Of a stretch of 45,833 nt of DNA, positions 1-9,786 are shown piece by piece. The position numbers and the translations under genes are program-made. Under the pieces are notes generated by a model that was not told the DNA's origin, did no database searches, and was given only the letters and a program-made list of their open reading frames with translations. The stretch comes from Scytonema sp. UIC 10036 (GTDB lineage Bacteria > Cyanobacteriota > Cyanobacteriia > Cyanobacteriales > Nostocaceae), in contig NZ_WJFC01000099.1 in assembly GCF_009725235.1 (NCBI RefSeq), positions 1 to 45,833 on the forward strand, written 5' to 3'. Numbering within the stretch: position 1 is the stretch's first letter; each line of letters opens with the position of its first letter.

Positions 1-30
1 CCCCTTTATAAGGGGAGGGTTAGGGTGGGG
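1..30. repeat. C/G-run dispersed repeat (partial)
   Basis: The window opens with a CCCCTTTATAAGGGG hairpin followed by G-rich sequence. It resembles the C-run/G-run palindrome at 17155-17173 and is cut by the window edge. It is probably an intergenic repeat or part of a terminator for a gene outside the window. Confidence 0.4.
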
Positions 31-77
31 TAAAAAATATTTGATACATCAATCATGACTTTTCAAACATCCTCTAA

Positions 78-105
78 CAACTATCAACTATCAACTAACC
101 ACTAA
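78..105. repeat. STRR heptamer tandem repeat
   Basis: Four heptamers in a row (CAACTAT, CAACTAT, CAACTAA, CCACTAA) lie just downstream of the outer-membrane protein gene. Such short tandemly repeated repetitive sequences are typical of heterocystous cyanobacteria. Related arrays lie at 26620, 35051, 35119 and 40329. Confidence 0.7.
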
Positions 106-111
106 CCAATT

Positions 112-1569
112 TCAAAATCTCCCCAATTCCAAATTGTAATTAATTGTGAAGAACCAGCCATTAAAATCAATGTTTTGCTCGGTAGAACCACCTAAATTTA
201 CACCACCTTGTAAACTGAGGTTTGTATAGGTGGATATTCCATAAGTCAAGTGACCGTATATGCGATGGTATTCGTCTTGTCTTTCGCGACGGGTAAAGTC
301 TGACAAACTAAATTGGTAGTTCAGACCTACTTGAAGTGTTTTTTGCCAGTAGTAGTTTAAAGAAACCCATAAGGTATTAGAGATGCGATCGCGATTATCT
401 TGATTGCTCGGAGGGTTAGTAAAACTAGCTCTTAGTTCATAAAAAGTATCTAGCATTAATTTAGGCGTGAGAGGGTCTCGCCTCCCAAAAGACAATTGGA
501 CGGAATTTTCGTTAAGGAAACGGTCTCCTGCACTATAAAAACTGCCGTTTCTGGCATAGAAAAACTGTTGATTGCTCCAACCAAATTCTCCATACATTCG
601 TGGTGATAGTTGTTGGTAGACACTAGCGTTAAATCTTATTTGATTGTAATTGTACTTAGATTCGTCTACATAACGAATCAGATTTCCATCAATTGACGCA
701 TTTAAATAAGTTTTAGGCCCAAGGCGTAGAGGCGCAGAAGCTAGAGACAATCCTGTATAGATTAAGCCATCTTGTTTTGGATCGACTTCTGAGGAAAAAA
801 TATTACTGGTTAGAAAGTAGCCAACCCGACCAAATAGAAATCCTACTGGTTTTGCTTGGATGACAGGCTTTGCTTGGGGTGGAAGCGGTAATTGTTCCAA
901 TGGCTTTTCTCGAACTAGCAGTCTACCCAATTCTTCATCACGATCTTCAGTTTCTGGATTTTTTTTCAGTAGTTGCTGTAGTCTCTCCAGTCGTTGTTTG
1001 CGTTCTATTTCAGGTGATTGCAGGCGTTGCTCTATTTGCGGTGAACTGGACGGGTCAGTAAAATTGCCCGGTTGCCCTTCGAGCTGAGGATTTTCCAGCT
1101 GAGGGGGAGCGACTGGTGTATTAATTTGAGGAGATGGTGCTTCTGGAGGGGTCGTCTCTGGTACAGGTGCTGGTTGTGGTTGTTCTGGAGGTGTCGGAGA
1201 TGCTGGTGGTTGGGTTGTATCTGCCTGTGCTTGTACGTTTGAATTGAGAACTTCACTACAATGAAGAACGCAAAGTTCAACATCTGCTGCCGTTGAGAGT
1301 AGCAATTTTGGAGGCAGCAGGGTTTTTTCAATTTTTTTATGGAAACTTTGTAATTGTTCCTGTAATAGGAGTTGCTCACTGGTGTCGTCGCTTGAGTCAG
1401 TTACGCGTATAATCTCTAAAGATGGTATCCTTAATACTAGTTGATGATTCTCATCTTGAATATGGGAATTTGCAGCCCACACCGCATCTACTTTGTTAAA
1501 ACAGCACCAGGTTGTACTACTGGCTAGTAGAATCCGGAAGAGCAAGTTTTTCCAGCCATTGGGTTGCAT
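112..1569 (-). CDS. Putative outer-membrane beta-barrel protein with Pro-rich linker
   Basis: This 485-residue protein begins with a positively charged, hydrophobic stretch (about residues 1-33, ending near VWAA) that looks like a signal peptide. A Pro/Gln/Thr-rich segment follows (about 115-180), then a short charged helix (about 180-225) and a region from about 240 to the end with alternating aromatic and polar residues. The chain ends in Phe (...LGRF), as bacterial outer-membrane barrels usually do. I do not recognise a named family; a periplasm-spanning linker plus a C-terminal barrel is the inference. It is divergent from the FecR-domain gene, sharing about 340 bp of upstream DNA if that gene starts at 1912. 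The two may form an envelope unit. The exact function is unknown. Confidence 0.7.
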   Translation of the reverse strand: MQPNGWKNLLFRILLASSTTWCCFNKVDAVWAANSHIQDENHQLVLRIPSLEIIRVTDSSDDTSEQLLLQEQLQSFHKKIEKTLLPPKLLLSTAADVELCVLHCSEVLNSNVQAQADTTQPPASPTPPEQPQPAPVPETTPPEAPSPQINTPVAPPQLENPQLEGQPGNFTDPSSSPQIEQRLQSPEIERKQRLERLQQLLKKNPETEDRDEELGRLLVREKPLEQLPLPPQAKPVIQAKPVGFLFGRVGYFLTSNIFSSEVDPKQDGLIYTGLSLASAPLRLGPKTYLNASIDGNLIRYVDESKYNYNQIRFNASVYQQLSPRMYGEFGWSNQQFFYARNGSFYSAGDRFLNENSVQLSFGRRDPLTPKLMLDTFYELRASFTNPPSNQDNRDRISNTLWVSLNYYWQKTLQVGLNYQFSLSDFTRRERQDEYHRIYGHLTYGISTYTNLSLQGGVNLGGSTEQNIDFNGWFFTINYNLELGRF

Positions 1570-1911
1570 GCGAAATCTTTTTTAGCAAAATAAGACCTAA
1601 ATATGGACTTTAAGTTTTGTGGAGATGTAACTTCTCCTCTAAAACTTCAGTAATAGCACGTGATAACCATTACCTATTTGTTCATCAGAAGCTATGAATT
1701 CTACAATGTATTGTTTAAGATTTGTTTTTTTCTTAAAATAACTTAACATTTTATGGAAGGTATTTACACGTACTTCATAAATACGAATAGTTCATTGGAT
1801 TTAAGCAAATTTACGGAAAAATATTGCTATAACAGATCGCAGGTTGAAAATATTACACTAAAATCCATTCTTACTGCTTTGGTTCAGTATAAATATCCGA
1901 GGCTCCAAACG

Positions 1912-3336
1912 ATGTTACGCAAGTTATCTATATTACTGGTGATTAGTGTCATGGAAGTTGTGGTAATGCCTTTACCAAATCGGGCAAGTGCAGCCACTCC
2001 TCTAACTCAGGCCGTCATTCAGGAACTTCGCAACTTAGTACAACTCATGCCCCAGAATCGACCGAAGCGTCAAGCGCGTCAGTCGGATGCCATGACGCCT
2101 GGTGATGGGTTGTCTACGGGAAGATCTTCTTTAGCAGGCTTGCGCTTCAACGATGGTTCTTTAGCTCGGATAGGGGAACAAGCCGTATTTCGCTTCTTAC
2201 CGAGAACGCGTTATTTTAGCTTGAAAAACGGAACTGTACTGTTACTGATTCCACCGGGAAAAGGTCAAACACGGGTAAACACTCCAAATGCCGCAGCAGC
2301 AATTCGCGGTTCAGCATTATTTGTACGTTACGATCCAAGCACAGAGACCACAATTGTTGGTGCATTAACAACTAGCGGCATTGAAGTTTTTAATAAGGAT
2401 GCTTCTCAACGAAAGGAGCTTCAGGCTGGGCAACTGATGGTTGTTGTCAAGGGGAAATTTCAAGGTTTGTATGATTTTGATTTAAGAACTTTTTATGATA
2501 CAAGCGATTTAGTTCGGGGGCTGGATTTGCCCCTAAAAACTGGTGTACCCAGTACAGATCCAGCGATCGCGAGTGTTCAAGCAGAAACGGCTGCCGCTCT
2601 TGCCGCACAGCAACCTCTCATTGGTGAAGGGGTTGTGGAAAATCCTTCTTTCTTGAGGTCAACCACTGCTTCTCAAGATCTACTTAATAACGCTAGTAGA
2701 GATGATGCTCCTGTTAGTACATTTATTGAAACAGGGCAAGTTGTATCTAATAATGATGAGCGATTGGACAGTGGAGAAAATCCATCAGGAGCGCCAAACT
2801 CACCCAATGGAGGCAATCAACCCAGCAATCCAGCGAGTTCAAATAATCCTACTAGCAACCCCACTCCAACAAATCCAACTGAACCTAGTTCGTCCCAGCC
2901 ACAGCTTGCTACGCCATCACAACCACCTCCACCAGTGTCAACAGCACCCGCACCTGTAGTGCCCGCACCTGCACCTGTAGCACCCGCATCTGTAGCACCC
3001 GTACCTGTAGTACCCGTACCTGTAGCACCCGTACCTGTAGCACCCGTACCTGTAGCACCCGTACCTGTAGCACCCGCACCTGTGGTACCACCAGTGTCAA
3101 CAGCACCTGTAGCGCCAGCGCCAGCACCCGCACCCGCGTCGCCACCTGCGGTACCACCAGTGTCAACAGCACCTGTAGCGCCAGCGCCAGCACCTGCACC
3201 TGCACCTGCACCTGTAGCGCCAGCGCCAGCACCCGCACCCGCACCTGTAGAGCTGCCAAGCCCATCGGCAATACAACCACCCACGTCATTGCCAATTCCG
3301 AGACCAGAGCAAACTTCCTGGAAACCAAGTACTTGA
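1912..3336 (+). CDS. FecR-domain secreted protein with Pro/Val/Ala-rich tail
   Basis: I choose the ATG at 1912, giving 474 residues, because it is directly followed by a signal peptide (MLRKLSILLVISV ... ASA). The frame is open back to 1753, but the extra 53 residues show no domain and would bury the signal. A FecR-like domain spans about residues 58-182 (GDGLSTG, LRFNDGSLARIGE, TPNAAAAIRGSALFVRY), the fold used in iron-siderophore signalling and common in cyanobacterial exported proteins. The second half is low complexity: Asn/Ser/Pro, then VPVAP and PAPAP repeats, probably a wall-spanning or adhesive linker. It lies between a divergent barrel protein and a convergent CHASE2 kinase. No sigma factor or TonB receptor is adjacent, so a classical Fec system is not supported. 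Confidence 0.75.
   Translation: MLRKLSILLVISVMEVVVMPLPNRASAATPLTQAVIQELRNLVQLMPQNRPKRQARQSDAMTPGDGLSTGRSSLAGLRFNDGSLARIGEQAVFRFLPRTRYFSLKNGTVLLLIPPGKGQTRVNTPNAAAAIRGSALFVRYDPSTETTIVGALTTSGIEVFNKDASQRKELQAGQLMVVVKGKFQGLYDFDLRTFYDTSDLVRGLDLPLKTGVPSTDPAIASVQAETAAALAAQQPLIGEGVVENPSFLRSTTASQDLLNNASRDDAPVSTFIETGQVVSNNDERLDSGENPSGAPNSPNGGNQPSNPASSNNPTSNPTPTNPTEPSSSQPQLATPSQPPPPVSTAPAPVVPAPAPVAPASVAPVPVVPVPVAPVPVAPVPVAPVPVAPAPVVPPVSTAPVAPAPAPAPASPPAVPPVSTAPVAPAPAPAPAPAPVAPAPAPAPAPVELPSPSAIQPPTSLPIPRPEQTSWKPST
3001..3217 (+). repeat. In-gene tandem repeats coding Pro/Val/Ala
   Basis: Five 15-bp units (GTACCTGTAGCACCC, coding VPVAP) run from 3001 to 3075, the first with one mismatch. A 66-bp unit starting GGTACCACCAGTGTCAAC is then duplicated at 3084 and 3150, with about the first 45 bases identical. 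Slippage or unequal crossing-over probably makes the linker length variable. The Gly/Ala-rich open frame on the other strand is a by-product of this composition. Confidence 0.8.
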
Positions 3337-3505
3337 GTAAACTACCCACCCTTCGCTTGCGTTTAGAGGTGCGGTGAGATATCTCGTGCTATTCATGAAA
3401 AAGGTATTGGTGATTGGCAATTGGGAACTGATTTCCAGTCGCCAGTGCCTACTTGCAAGACGAGCTTGCTCACAATTAAGGATGAAAACTTCTCTTCCTC
3501 AATCC

Positions 3506-5881
3506 CTAATCCCTTATCTTGACAGTTGATTGGGAACTTTCATCAGATATTCCCGACCAAGGTGTAGTTGGGGTGTCTGAATCTTCCAGATAAAGGGTAT
3601 CTGTAGGTAATTCTTCGCGTGACCAGGTAGGCGGCGTTCTCTCAGTGATTTCTAACTCTTCTAATGCCTTAAGTGCCTCTAATGCCGATTGGTAGCGTTG
3701 TTGAAAATCTTCGCGTACCATTTTACTAAGAAAATTTGCTAGAGAAACGTTGACTTGTGCCTTATCAACCCATTTCACTTCTCCATTGACATCTCTTTCA
3801 AGATCGTGAGGGGCCATACCCGTTAGGGCTTTAATACCAATCATACCGACTGCATAAATATCACTGCTGAATTGGGGACGTCCATAACACTGCTCGCTTG
3901 GTGCATAGCCTTTAGTACCAATGCCGATGGTAAAGGCTGTTTGCTCTGAACCGTCAAGCAATTGTGTGGTCATTTCTTTGACGGCTCCAAAGTCAATTAG
4001 GACTAACTTACCATCTGAATTGCGTCGAATAATGTTACTGGGTTTAATATCTCGATGAATGACGTTATTTCTGTGAACAAAGGTTAATGTTTGCAGTAAG
4101 TCCCGTAAAATATGAACAACAGCTATTTCATGAAGAGGTCTGCCGCTTACTAATTCCTGACTGAGAGCATGGCCTTCTATATACTCTTGAATCACGTAAA
4201 ATTCTTCTTCCTCTTCAAAGTAGGCTAACAACTTTGGTATTTGCTCGTGATTACCCAATTTTTGAAGGGTTTGGGCTTCTGAAGTAAATAAACGTCTGGC
4301 AATTGCCAACTGTTCTGGTTTACTATTCGCTGGTTTTAGCTGCTTTACAACACATTGAGGATGGCCGGGAAGTTTAATATCTTCGGCAATATAGGTTTCA
4401 CTAAATCCGCCTGCACCCAAAACTTTGACAATTTTGTAGCGACCATCCAAAATTTTTCCTGAGATCGCCATCTCCCTTTGCTGGATCAAGTCTTTTAAAT
4501 CCTCTTGCTGGCTGAGAATTTCTTGAACAACACGGTGCGAGGAATATTTCCGGAAAATATCTAGCAATTGGCTTCTTCTGGCAATTTCCTTGACAAATTC
4601 AGTTCCCAAATAGACAAGTCCAACAGTTATAATTCCCATAATGGGTATGGCTGTAGGTAAAATCAGTAGCCCAGATACAAAGCTTACGTAACTAATTCCT
4701 CCCCAGATTGCGGCAAGACCAATACTGGAAAGAAATCTAACTGCGCCCCTCTGCTTCCAAGAAATAAGTGCAGCAGATCCACCTAATAAAAAAAGCACAA
4801 ATAAACCGCGTCCTTCAGGGCTGGGGATTGCTTCTGCGATCGCTTTGTTTTCCATGAGAGTTGCGATGGCGTTTGCGTGAATTTCTACCCCTGCCATTTT
4901 TTCAGGTTGCAACAAACCTCTAGCCGCCGCCGCCGAATGATAGTCATTTGCCAACTGGGCTGTTGCGCCGATCAGGACAATTTTATCTTCAAAAAACTTT
5001 CCTTGCTGTAAATAACTGTTCCAATTTTTTGGATCTAGTACGAACCAAAAGGGAATTTGCTCAAATGTCCCTGGTGGTCCGTAGAAATGTACGCGATCGC
5101 CCTTTGGTGGAGGATAATTTACTTGAGCTGCTCTCAGAGCTGCCTCATCAAAGGAAAGAACTTTCTCTGTTAAAGTATCACCTTCTCCTATGGACTTAGA
5201 AAACTCGCTCGCCAATCTGTGAACTTTACCATTTATTTCTAAGGGAAAATTAACCGAACCCACTCCCACAGATCCCACTTGAAACATCTGTTGGGGTTGC
5301 GTCAGTTGCATAAATGCACCTTGATGTGTTGCAAAATTTTCGTACAGTGCTGCTAAAGTCACCTTGCTACCATAGACTTGCAATGATTGTTGCAAAGCCT
5401 TATCATCATCTCCTCCATAAGTACTTGGCGTATCAAAAACGACATCTACGGCAACAGAGCGTGCGCCAGCTTTCACTAATTTTTCAATCACTTGGGCGTA
5501 TGCAGCACGCTTAAAAGGAAAAGATCTCAGTGGTTCTAAGTAAGAAAATTCTTGGGGATTGGTTTTATAATACTGTTCGCCAATAGAGATGGACTGTTCA
5601 TCAATCGCCAAAATCACGATGTTTTTTGGAGGAACTATCGGTCCCCGGATTAAATAGAACAGGCTTTGCGCCTGGTTTTCCATGAATTGAGTGAAATTAG
5701 TATTAAAAGCTGAAAGCAAAGCCGCGCCGACGACTGAAGTGCCAGCCAGGGCGTGCCCCACGCGAGCTAACAGTTTTGAGCGGCGTGCTACCAAGGTCGA
5801 AGTTGCTTTCGTCAGGCGTGATAGCGGTCGATTGGCAGCCTCGACATATGGTTTAGTTGTAGATTGAGGTTTTTCTGCCAT
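3506..5881 (-). CDS. CHASE2-domain serine/threonine protein kinase
   Basis: The 791-residue membrane receptor kinase has one N-terminal membrane segment (about 43-60), an extracytoplasmic CHASE2 sensor (about 65-345, with VILAIDEQSI and VAVDVVFD), two or three more membrane segments (about 358-430) and a cytoplasmic Hanks-type kinase domain (about 478-745). The kinase shows the glycine loop GAGGFSE near 487, the VVKQLK lysine, the catalytic HRDIKPSN near 609, DFGAVKE near 630 and an activation-segment KGYAPSEQ. All catalytic residues look present. CHASE2 domains sense an unknown extracytoplasmic signal. The gene converges on the FecR-domain gene, leaving about 170 bp between stops, so the two may share an envelope theme, though this is inference. 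Confidence 0.93.
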   Translation of the reverse strand: MAEKPQSTTKPYVEAANRPLSRLTKATSTLVARRSKLLARVGHALAGTSVVGAALLSAFNTNFTQFMENQAQSLFYLIRGPIVPPKNIVILAIDEQSISIGEQYYKTNPQEFSYLEPLRSFPFKRAAYAQVIEKLVKAGARSVAVDVVFDTPSTYGGDDDKALQQSLQVYGSKVTLAALYENFATHQGAFMQLTQPQQMFQVGSVGVGSVNFPLEINGKVHRLASEFSKSIGEGDTLTEKVLSFDEAALRAAQVNYPPPKGDRVHFYGPPGTFEQIPFWFVLDPKNWNSYLQQGKFFEDKIVLIGATAQLANDYHSAAAARGLLQPEKMAGVEIHANAIATLMENKAIAEAIPSPEGRGLFVLFLLGGSAALISWKQRGAVRFLSSIGLAAIWGGISYVSFVSGLLILPTAIPIMGIITVGLVYLGTEFVKEIARRSQLLDIFRKYSSHRVVQEILSQQEDLKDLIQQREMAISGKILDGRYKIVKVLGAGGFSETYIAEDIKLPGHPQCVVKQLKPANSKPEQLAIARRLFTSEAQTLQKLGNHEQIPKLLAYFEEEEEFYVIQEYIEGHALSQELVSGRPLHEIAVVHILRDLLQTLTFVHRNNVIHRDIKPSNIIRRNSDGKLVLIDFGAVKEMTTQLLDGSEQTAFTIGIGTKGYAPSEQCYGRPQFSSDIYAVGMIGIKALTGMAPHDLERDVNGEVKWVDKAQVNVSLANFLSKMVREDFQQRYQSALEALKALEELEITERTPPTWSREELPTDTLYLEDSDTPTTPWSGISDESSQSTVKIRD

Positions 5882-6585
5882 ACAAAAAATGCTGGTTTAC
5901 TTATGTGTAACATCAAGCTCTTCGTTTCTGCACCGTATCTGCACCCCCAACTACTGCTGTTTCAGATTCGGAGCAGCCAGCAGTCATTACTAAGCTACTT
6001 TATACGGAACCACACTTGGCTGTAAATAAGAAAAATCTCTACAAGTGTTTATTTGGAAAGCGCTATATAATTAGACCGAGTAGATGCGCTCAGAGGGCAT
6101 TCCCATAAATCTACAGTATTGTAGAGGTAAGGATAAGCACGAACTGTACTGAAATGTGCCGTCATTGTTTGCACGCTCGTTTTAACAATCGTGTAAGAGT
6201 AGTCAGTGCTCTCCTATATTTTAACTTCTATGACGAAAGCTATAAATCTCGTCTTGTGAATACCTGAAGGCTATGAGCCTACTTCATACCTCTTTAGGAG
6301 TAAACTTGACAGGTATAGAGCAAACAATGCTGCTATGCCATCTCTTTTATTGGTAGATTTTAGATTGCGGGTTCTCCTGAGTGTACTTGTGTAAAAAGGT
6401 TAGTACCAAGAGCGCTTAGGGGCATACCTACTTCAATGTTCAGCAAATTTTCTGATATGCGAGAGGTTAAATAAAAGCTATATATGACAATATATTTTAT
6501 AGATATTAGCAAGATAGCCATTTTATAATTGCTATAATCTATTGTTCAATCTAAATTCTTTTATATTATTAGGTGTAACTTTACT
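5882..6585. other. 704-bp intergenic region with promoter-like boxes
   Basis: No coding stretch or structural RNA was recognised. The last 100 bases are AT-rich and contain two TATAAT hexamers (6524-6529 and 6533-6538) about 50 bases before the NYN gene, the likeliest promoter. An AGGTG ten bases before 6586 could be the ribosome binding site. The part next to 5881 must hold the kinase promoter, which I cannot pinpoint. Confidence 0.5.
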
Positions 6586-7107
6586 ATGGGTTCCCCGATG
6601 AATCGTCTGTCTATATTTGTAGACGGAAACAATATGTTCTATGCTCAGCAAAAAAATGGCTGGTTTTTTGACCCGAGGCGGGTGTTGGAATATTTCAAAA
6701 ACGAACAGTCAGAGACAACGTTAATTAATGCATTCTGGTACACGGGCTTAAAAGATCCGCAGGATCAACGAGGATTCAGAGACGCTTTAATTAGCTTGGG
6801 TTATACAGTCAGAACTAAGATTTTAAAAGAATATTATGATGATTCCTCAGGTCGCTACTCGCAAAAAGCGAATTTAGATATAGAAATTGTAGTAGATATG
6901 TTTAATACAGTAGATCAGTATGACAGAGTAGTACTATTTAGTGGAGATGGAGATTTTGAAAGAGCAATTGAGCTACTGCGTTCTAAAAACACCCATATTA
7001 CAGTAGTATCCACAGAAGGAATGATAGCCAGAGAATTACGTAATGCTACCGACAGATATATAGATTTGAACGATATTCGCGACCTAATAGAAAAAGTAGA
7101 TGCTTAG
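6586..7107 (+). CDS. LabA-like NYN-domain protein (DUF88)
   Basis: The 173-residue protein is a single NYN (PIN-like) domain. It shows FVDGNNMFY (Asp13, Asn15), LDIEIVVDM (Asp98, Asp104) and LFSGDGDFERAIELL (Asp121, Asp123), the acidic cluster that binds metal in PIN-fold nucleases. Cyanobacterial members of this family include LabA, which acts in circadian output in Synechococcus; whether this protein does so cannot be told from sequence. An ATG at 6598 is an alternative start, but an AGGTG motif fits the start at 6586. leuA follows 84 bp downstream on the same strand; co-transcription is possible. Confidence 0.85.
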   Translation: MGSPMNRLSIFVDGNNMFYAQQKNGWFFDPRRVLEYFKNEQSETTLINAFWYTGLKDPQDQRGFRDALISLGYTVRTKILKEYYDDSSGRYSQKANLDIEIVVDMFNTVDQYDRVVLFSGDGDFERAIELLRSKNTHITVVSTEGMIARELRNATDRYIDLNDIRDLIEKVDA

Positions 7108-7191
7108 TATTTATTAACATATGTTAGTAGCAGAAAAAGTAAGAAAGACGGTATTTTAAGCCACAAGTAAAAACTTAACAATAAGCGGCAA

Positions 7192-8790
7192 ATGAAGAAC
7201 AAACCAGAACGAATCATCATTTTCGACACGACACTCCGAGATGGGGAGCAGTGTCCGGGTGCGACTCTGAACATTGATGAAAAACTAGCTATAGCCAAAC
7301 AACTCGCCCGTTTGGGTGTAGACATTATTGAAGCGGGGTTTGCCTTTGCCAGCCCTGGGGATTTTGAAGCAGTAAGCAAGATTGCTCAAACAGTGGGAAC
7401 GGAAGATGGTCCGGTGATTTGCAGTTTGGCAAGAGCGCGGCATGATGATATCAAAGCAGCAGCCAAAGCGATCGAACCTGCTGTAAAAGGTAGAATTCAC
7501 ACTTTTATTGCCACAAGTGATATTCATCTCAAGTACAAACTGAAAAAAACTAAAGCAGAAGTCTTGGCAATTACGGAAGAAATGGTTGCTTATGCCAAGA
7601 GCTTTATAGATAATGTAGAATTCTCTCCAGAAGATGCAGGACGCTCCGAACCGGAATTTCTTTATGAAGTGTTAGAACGAGCGATCGCAGCAGGAGCAAC
7701 CACAGTCAATATTCCTGACACAGTGGGTTACACAACTCCTAGCGAATTTGGTGCCCTCATCAAGGGAATCAAAGACAATGTTCCCAATATAGATAAAGCC
7801 ATTATTTCCGTCCACGGGCATAACGATTTAGGTTTGGCAGTTGCCAACTTTTTAGAAGCGGTGAAAAATGGTGCAAGACAGTTAGAATGTACCATTAACG
7901 GTATTGGCGAACGTGCGGGAAACGCAGCACTCGAAGAATTAGTCATGGCATTGCACGTCCGGAGACAATTCTTTAACCCCTTCTTAGGACGACCAGTCGA
8001 ATCAGAAGAACCGTTAACAAATATTGACACAAGACAAATTTACAAAACGTCACGCTTAGTGTCCAATTTAACAGGGATGCTAGTTCAGCCAAATAAGGCA
8101 ATAGTGGGAGCAAACGCTTTTGCCCACGAATCTGGAATTCACCAAGATGGTGTGCTAAAAAACAAGCTCACCTACGAAATTATGGATGCCCAACTGATTG
8201 GATTAACAGAAAATCAAATTGTCTTGGGCAAACATTCCGGAAGAAACGCTTTCCGCACTCGCTTGAGAGAATTGGGATACGAACTCACAGAAACTGAATT
8301 AAACAAGGCGTTTGTTCGCTTTAAGGAGATTGCGGATAAAAAGAAAGAAATTACGGATTGGGATTTAGAAGCTATTGTTAATGATGAAATTCAACAAGCT
8401 CCCGACTTATTCCGGTTAGAACTTGTACAAGTTTCGTGCGGTAGCAACGCTCGTCCCACAGCAACAGTGACTATACGCACCCCAGAAGGAGCAGAATTAA
8501 TGGATGCCGCCATTGGTACCGGACCTGTGGATGCAGTGTATAAAGCAATCAACCGTGTCGTCAACGTACCAAATCAATTGATTGAGTTTTCCGTACAATC
8601 AGTCACAGCTGGCATTGATGCACTTGGGGAAGTGACCATCCGTCTTAAATATGAAGACCGAGTTTTCTCAGGTCATGCAGCCAACACCGACATTATCGTA
8701 GCATCAGCACAAGCTTACGTAAATGCACTGAATCGATTGTTTGCAGCTTTGCAAATTAAACAACAAAAGCAAGAAGCTGTGAAGAATTAG
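7192..8790 (+). CDS. leuA: 2-isopropylmalate synthase
   Basis: LeuA condenses acetyl-CoA with 2-oxoisovalerate to 2-isopropylmalate, the committed step of leucine synthesis in the cytoplasm. The 532-residue protein has the usual length. It carries the HMGL-like TIM barrel with the signature [14 protein letters not shown] at residues 13-26, the metal and catalytic motif [28 protein letters not shown], then the linker ([15 protein letters not shown]) and the C-terminal LeuA dimer domain that binds leucine for feedback inhibition (about 395-525). The start is the ATG at 7192; the preceding AAGCGGCAA is a weak ribosome site. No leader peptide or T-box was seen in the 84-bp gap after the NYN gene. 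Confidence 0.97.
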   Translation: MKNKPERIIIFDTTLRDGEQCPGATLNIDEKLAIAKQLARLGVDIIEAGFAFASPGDFEAVSKIAQTVGTEDGPVICSLARARHDDIKAAAKAIEPAVKGRIHTFIATSDIHLKYKLKKTKAEVLAITEEMVAYAKSFIDNVEFSPEDAGRSEPEFLYEVLERAIAAGATTVNIPDTVGYTTPSEFGALIKGIKDNVPNIDKAIISVHGHNDLGLAVANFLEAVKNGARQLECTINGIGERAGNAALEELVMALHVRRQFFNPFLGRPVESEEPLTNIDTRQIYKTSRLVSNLTGMLVQPNKAIVGANAFAHESGIHQDGVLKNKLTYEIMDAQLIGLTENQIVLGKHSGRNAFRTRLRELGYELTETELNKAFVRFKEIADKKKEITDWDLEAIVNDEIQQAPDLFRLELVQVSCGSNARPTATVTIRTPEGAELMDAAIGTGPVDAVYKAINRVVNVPNQLIEFSVQSVTAGIDALGEVTIRLKYEDRVFSGHAANTDIIVASAQAYVNALNRLFAALQIKQQKQEAVKN

Positions 8791-8817
8791 CAAGTGGATG
8801 AAACAGACCCCTCACCT

Positions 8818-8868
8818 CGTTCCCAGGCTCCGCCTGGGAATGCCTATTGGGAGGCTCCGCCTCCTGTA
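8818..8868. repeat. REP-like palindromes
   Basis: Two adjacent hairpins, TCCCAGGC-tcc-GCCTGGGA (8821-8839) and GGGAGGC-tcc-GCCTCC (about 8850-8866), lie 30 bp after leuA. The same family occurs at 10812-10842 and as a four-hairpin cluster at 31934-32050. It may also act as the leuA transcript end. Confidence 0.75.
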
Positions 8869-8896
8869 TCGATCTGTAACGCGAGGCAGAATTTTT

Positions 8897-8956
8897 GTAG
8901 GTTGGGTTGAATGATAGTGAAACCCAACAAATGTCTGCCAATGTTGGGTTTAGTTC
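8897..8956. repeat. GTAGGTTGGGTT dispersed repeat
   Basis: GTAGGTTGGGTTGAAT ... GAAACCCAAC forms a hairpin with arms TTGGGTT and AACCCAA, followed by a second ATGTTGGGTTTAGTTCC. A near copy lies at 18939-18967, where it ends the vapC remnant. This is a widespread cyanobacterial intergenic repeat. Confidence 0.7.
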
Positions 8957-9062
8957 CTCTATCCCTAAAAAAGCAACTTACTATCAAGCGCGGCATAACA
9001 TTTATAGAATAGCGTGATACGTATCCCGACATTTTAGCTAATAGGTGAATATTGGAATAAAT

Positions 9063-9103
9063 CGGAATAATCGCTATATAATAGATAAAGAACGATTATT
9101 CGG
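9063..9103. promoter_or_regulatory. Inverted repeat before the IS607-type tnpA
   Basis: CGGAATAATCG (9063-9073) and CGATTATTCGG (9093-9103) are 10/11 inverted copies, separated by 19 AT-rich bases containing TATATAATAG. The right arm ends five bases before the tnpA start codon. It is probably the recombinase binding site and promoter at the left end of the element. Confidence 0.5.
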
Positions 9104-9108
9104 AAATT

Positions 9109-9738
9109 ATGCCATATATTACACCTCAAGAGGCATCAAGAATTACTGGGTTTCATACAAAAACTTTAGCTAATTGGGCAGAAGAAGGTAAGATAACTTA
9201 TATTAAATCTGCATCTGGACATAGACGTTACGATCTAACTACTCTCAAGAAAATGATTGGGGAAGATGAGAGAGCAGTTGTCCTGTATGCTAGAGTCTCT
9301 ACTCATTCTCAAAAAGCTGATTTACAGACTCAAATTGACTTTCTCAGAATGAATTGCGGCGAGAGCGAAGTCATTTCAGAAATTGGTTCAGGATGAAATT
9401 TTAAACGACGTAAATTACTCTCCATCCTAGAGCGAGTAATCAAAGGGGAAGTTAAGGAAATAGTAGTAGCTTATCATGACAGACTTAGCCGTTTTGGATT
9501 TGATTTGATTGTTTGGCTATGCGCTCAATTTGATTGTAAAGTTACCGTACTGAATGAGTCTAAATTATCTCCACAGCAGGAATTAGTCCAAGATATCTTG
9601 ACAATCCTACACTCATTCAGTGCTAAGCTGTATTTTCTCCGTAAATACGAGAAAAGCATTCGTAAGACTGCTGTCAAGGAGTCTACTCAAGATGAAGATT
9701 CTGTAAAGCTGGCTGATATTTCTGAAAAGGACAACTAG
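9109..9738 (+). pseudogene. tnpA: IS607-type TnpA serine recombinase, one nonsense mutation
   Basis: The first 95 codons encode a MerR-like helix-turn-helix (TPQEASRITGFHTKTLANWA) and the start of the resolvase domain (VLYARVSTHSQKADLQ, with the catalytic Ser). Codon 96 is TGA at 9394-9396. The same frame then continues with matching family sequence (ILERVIKGEVKEIVVAYHD, LSRFGFDL, a typical C-terminus FSAKLYFLRKYEKSIR) to the TAA/TAG end at 9738. One base change (TTA to TGA, for example) explains the break. Full length is about 209 residues, normal for the family. Read-through is possible but not supported by any signal I can see. Confidence 0.85.
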
Positions 9739-9786
9739 AGATGGTATACTATTGATAGTTGCTAATAAAAGGAGGTGATGACGAGA

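Noticed and set aside
1753..1911. 53-residue N-terminal extension of the FecR-domain protein
   Set aside because: It would place the signal peptide in the middle of the chain. The ATG at 1912 is directly followed by the signal peptide.
2817..3349. Gly/Ala- and Val/Leu-rich minus-strand frames
   Set aside because: They are antisense of the Pro/Val/Ala repeats of the FecR-domain gene and have no ribosome site.
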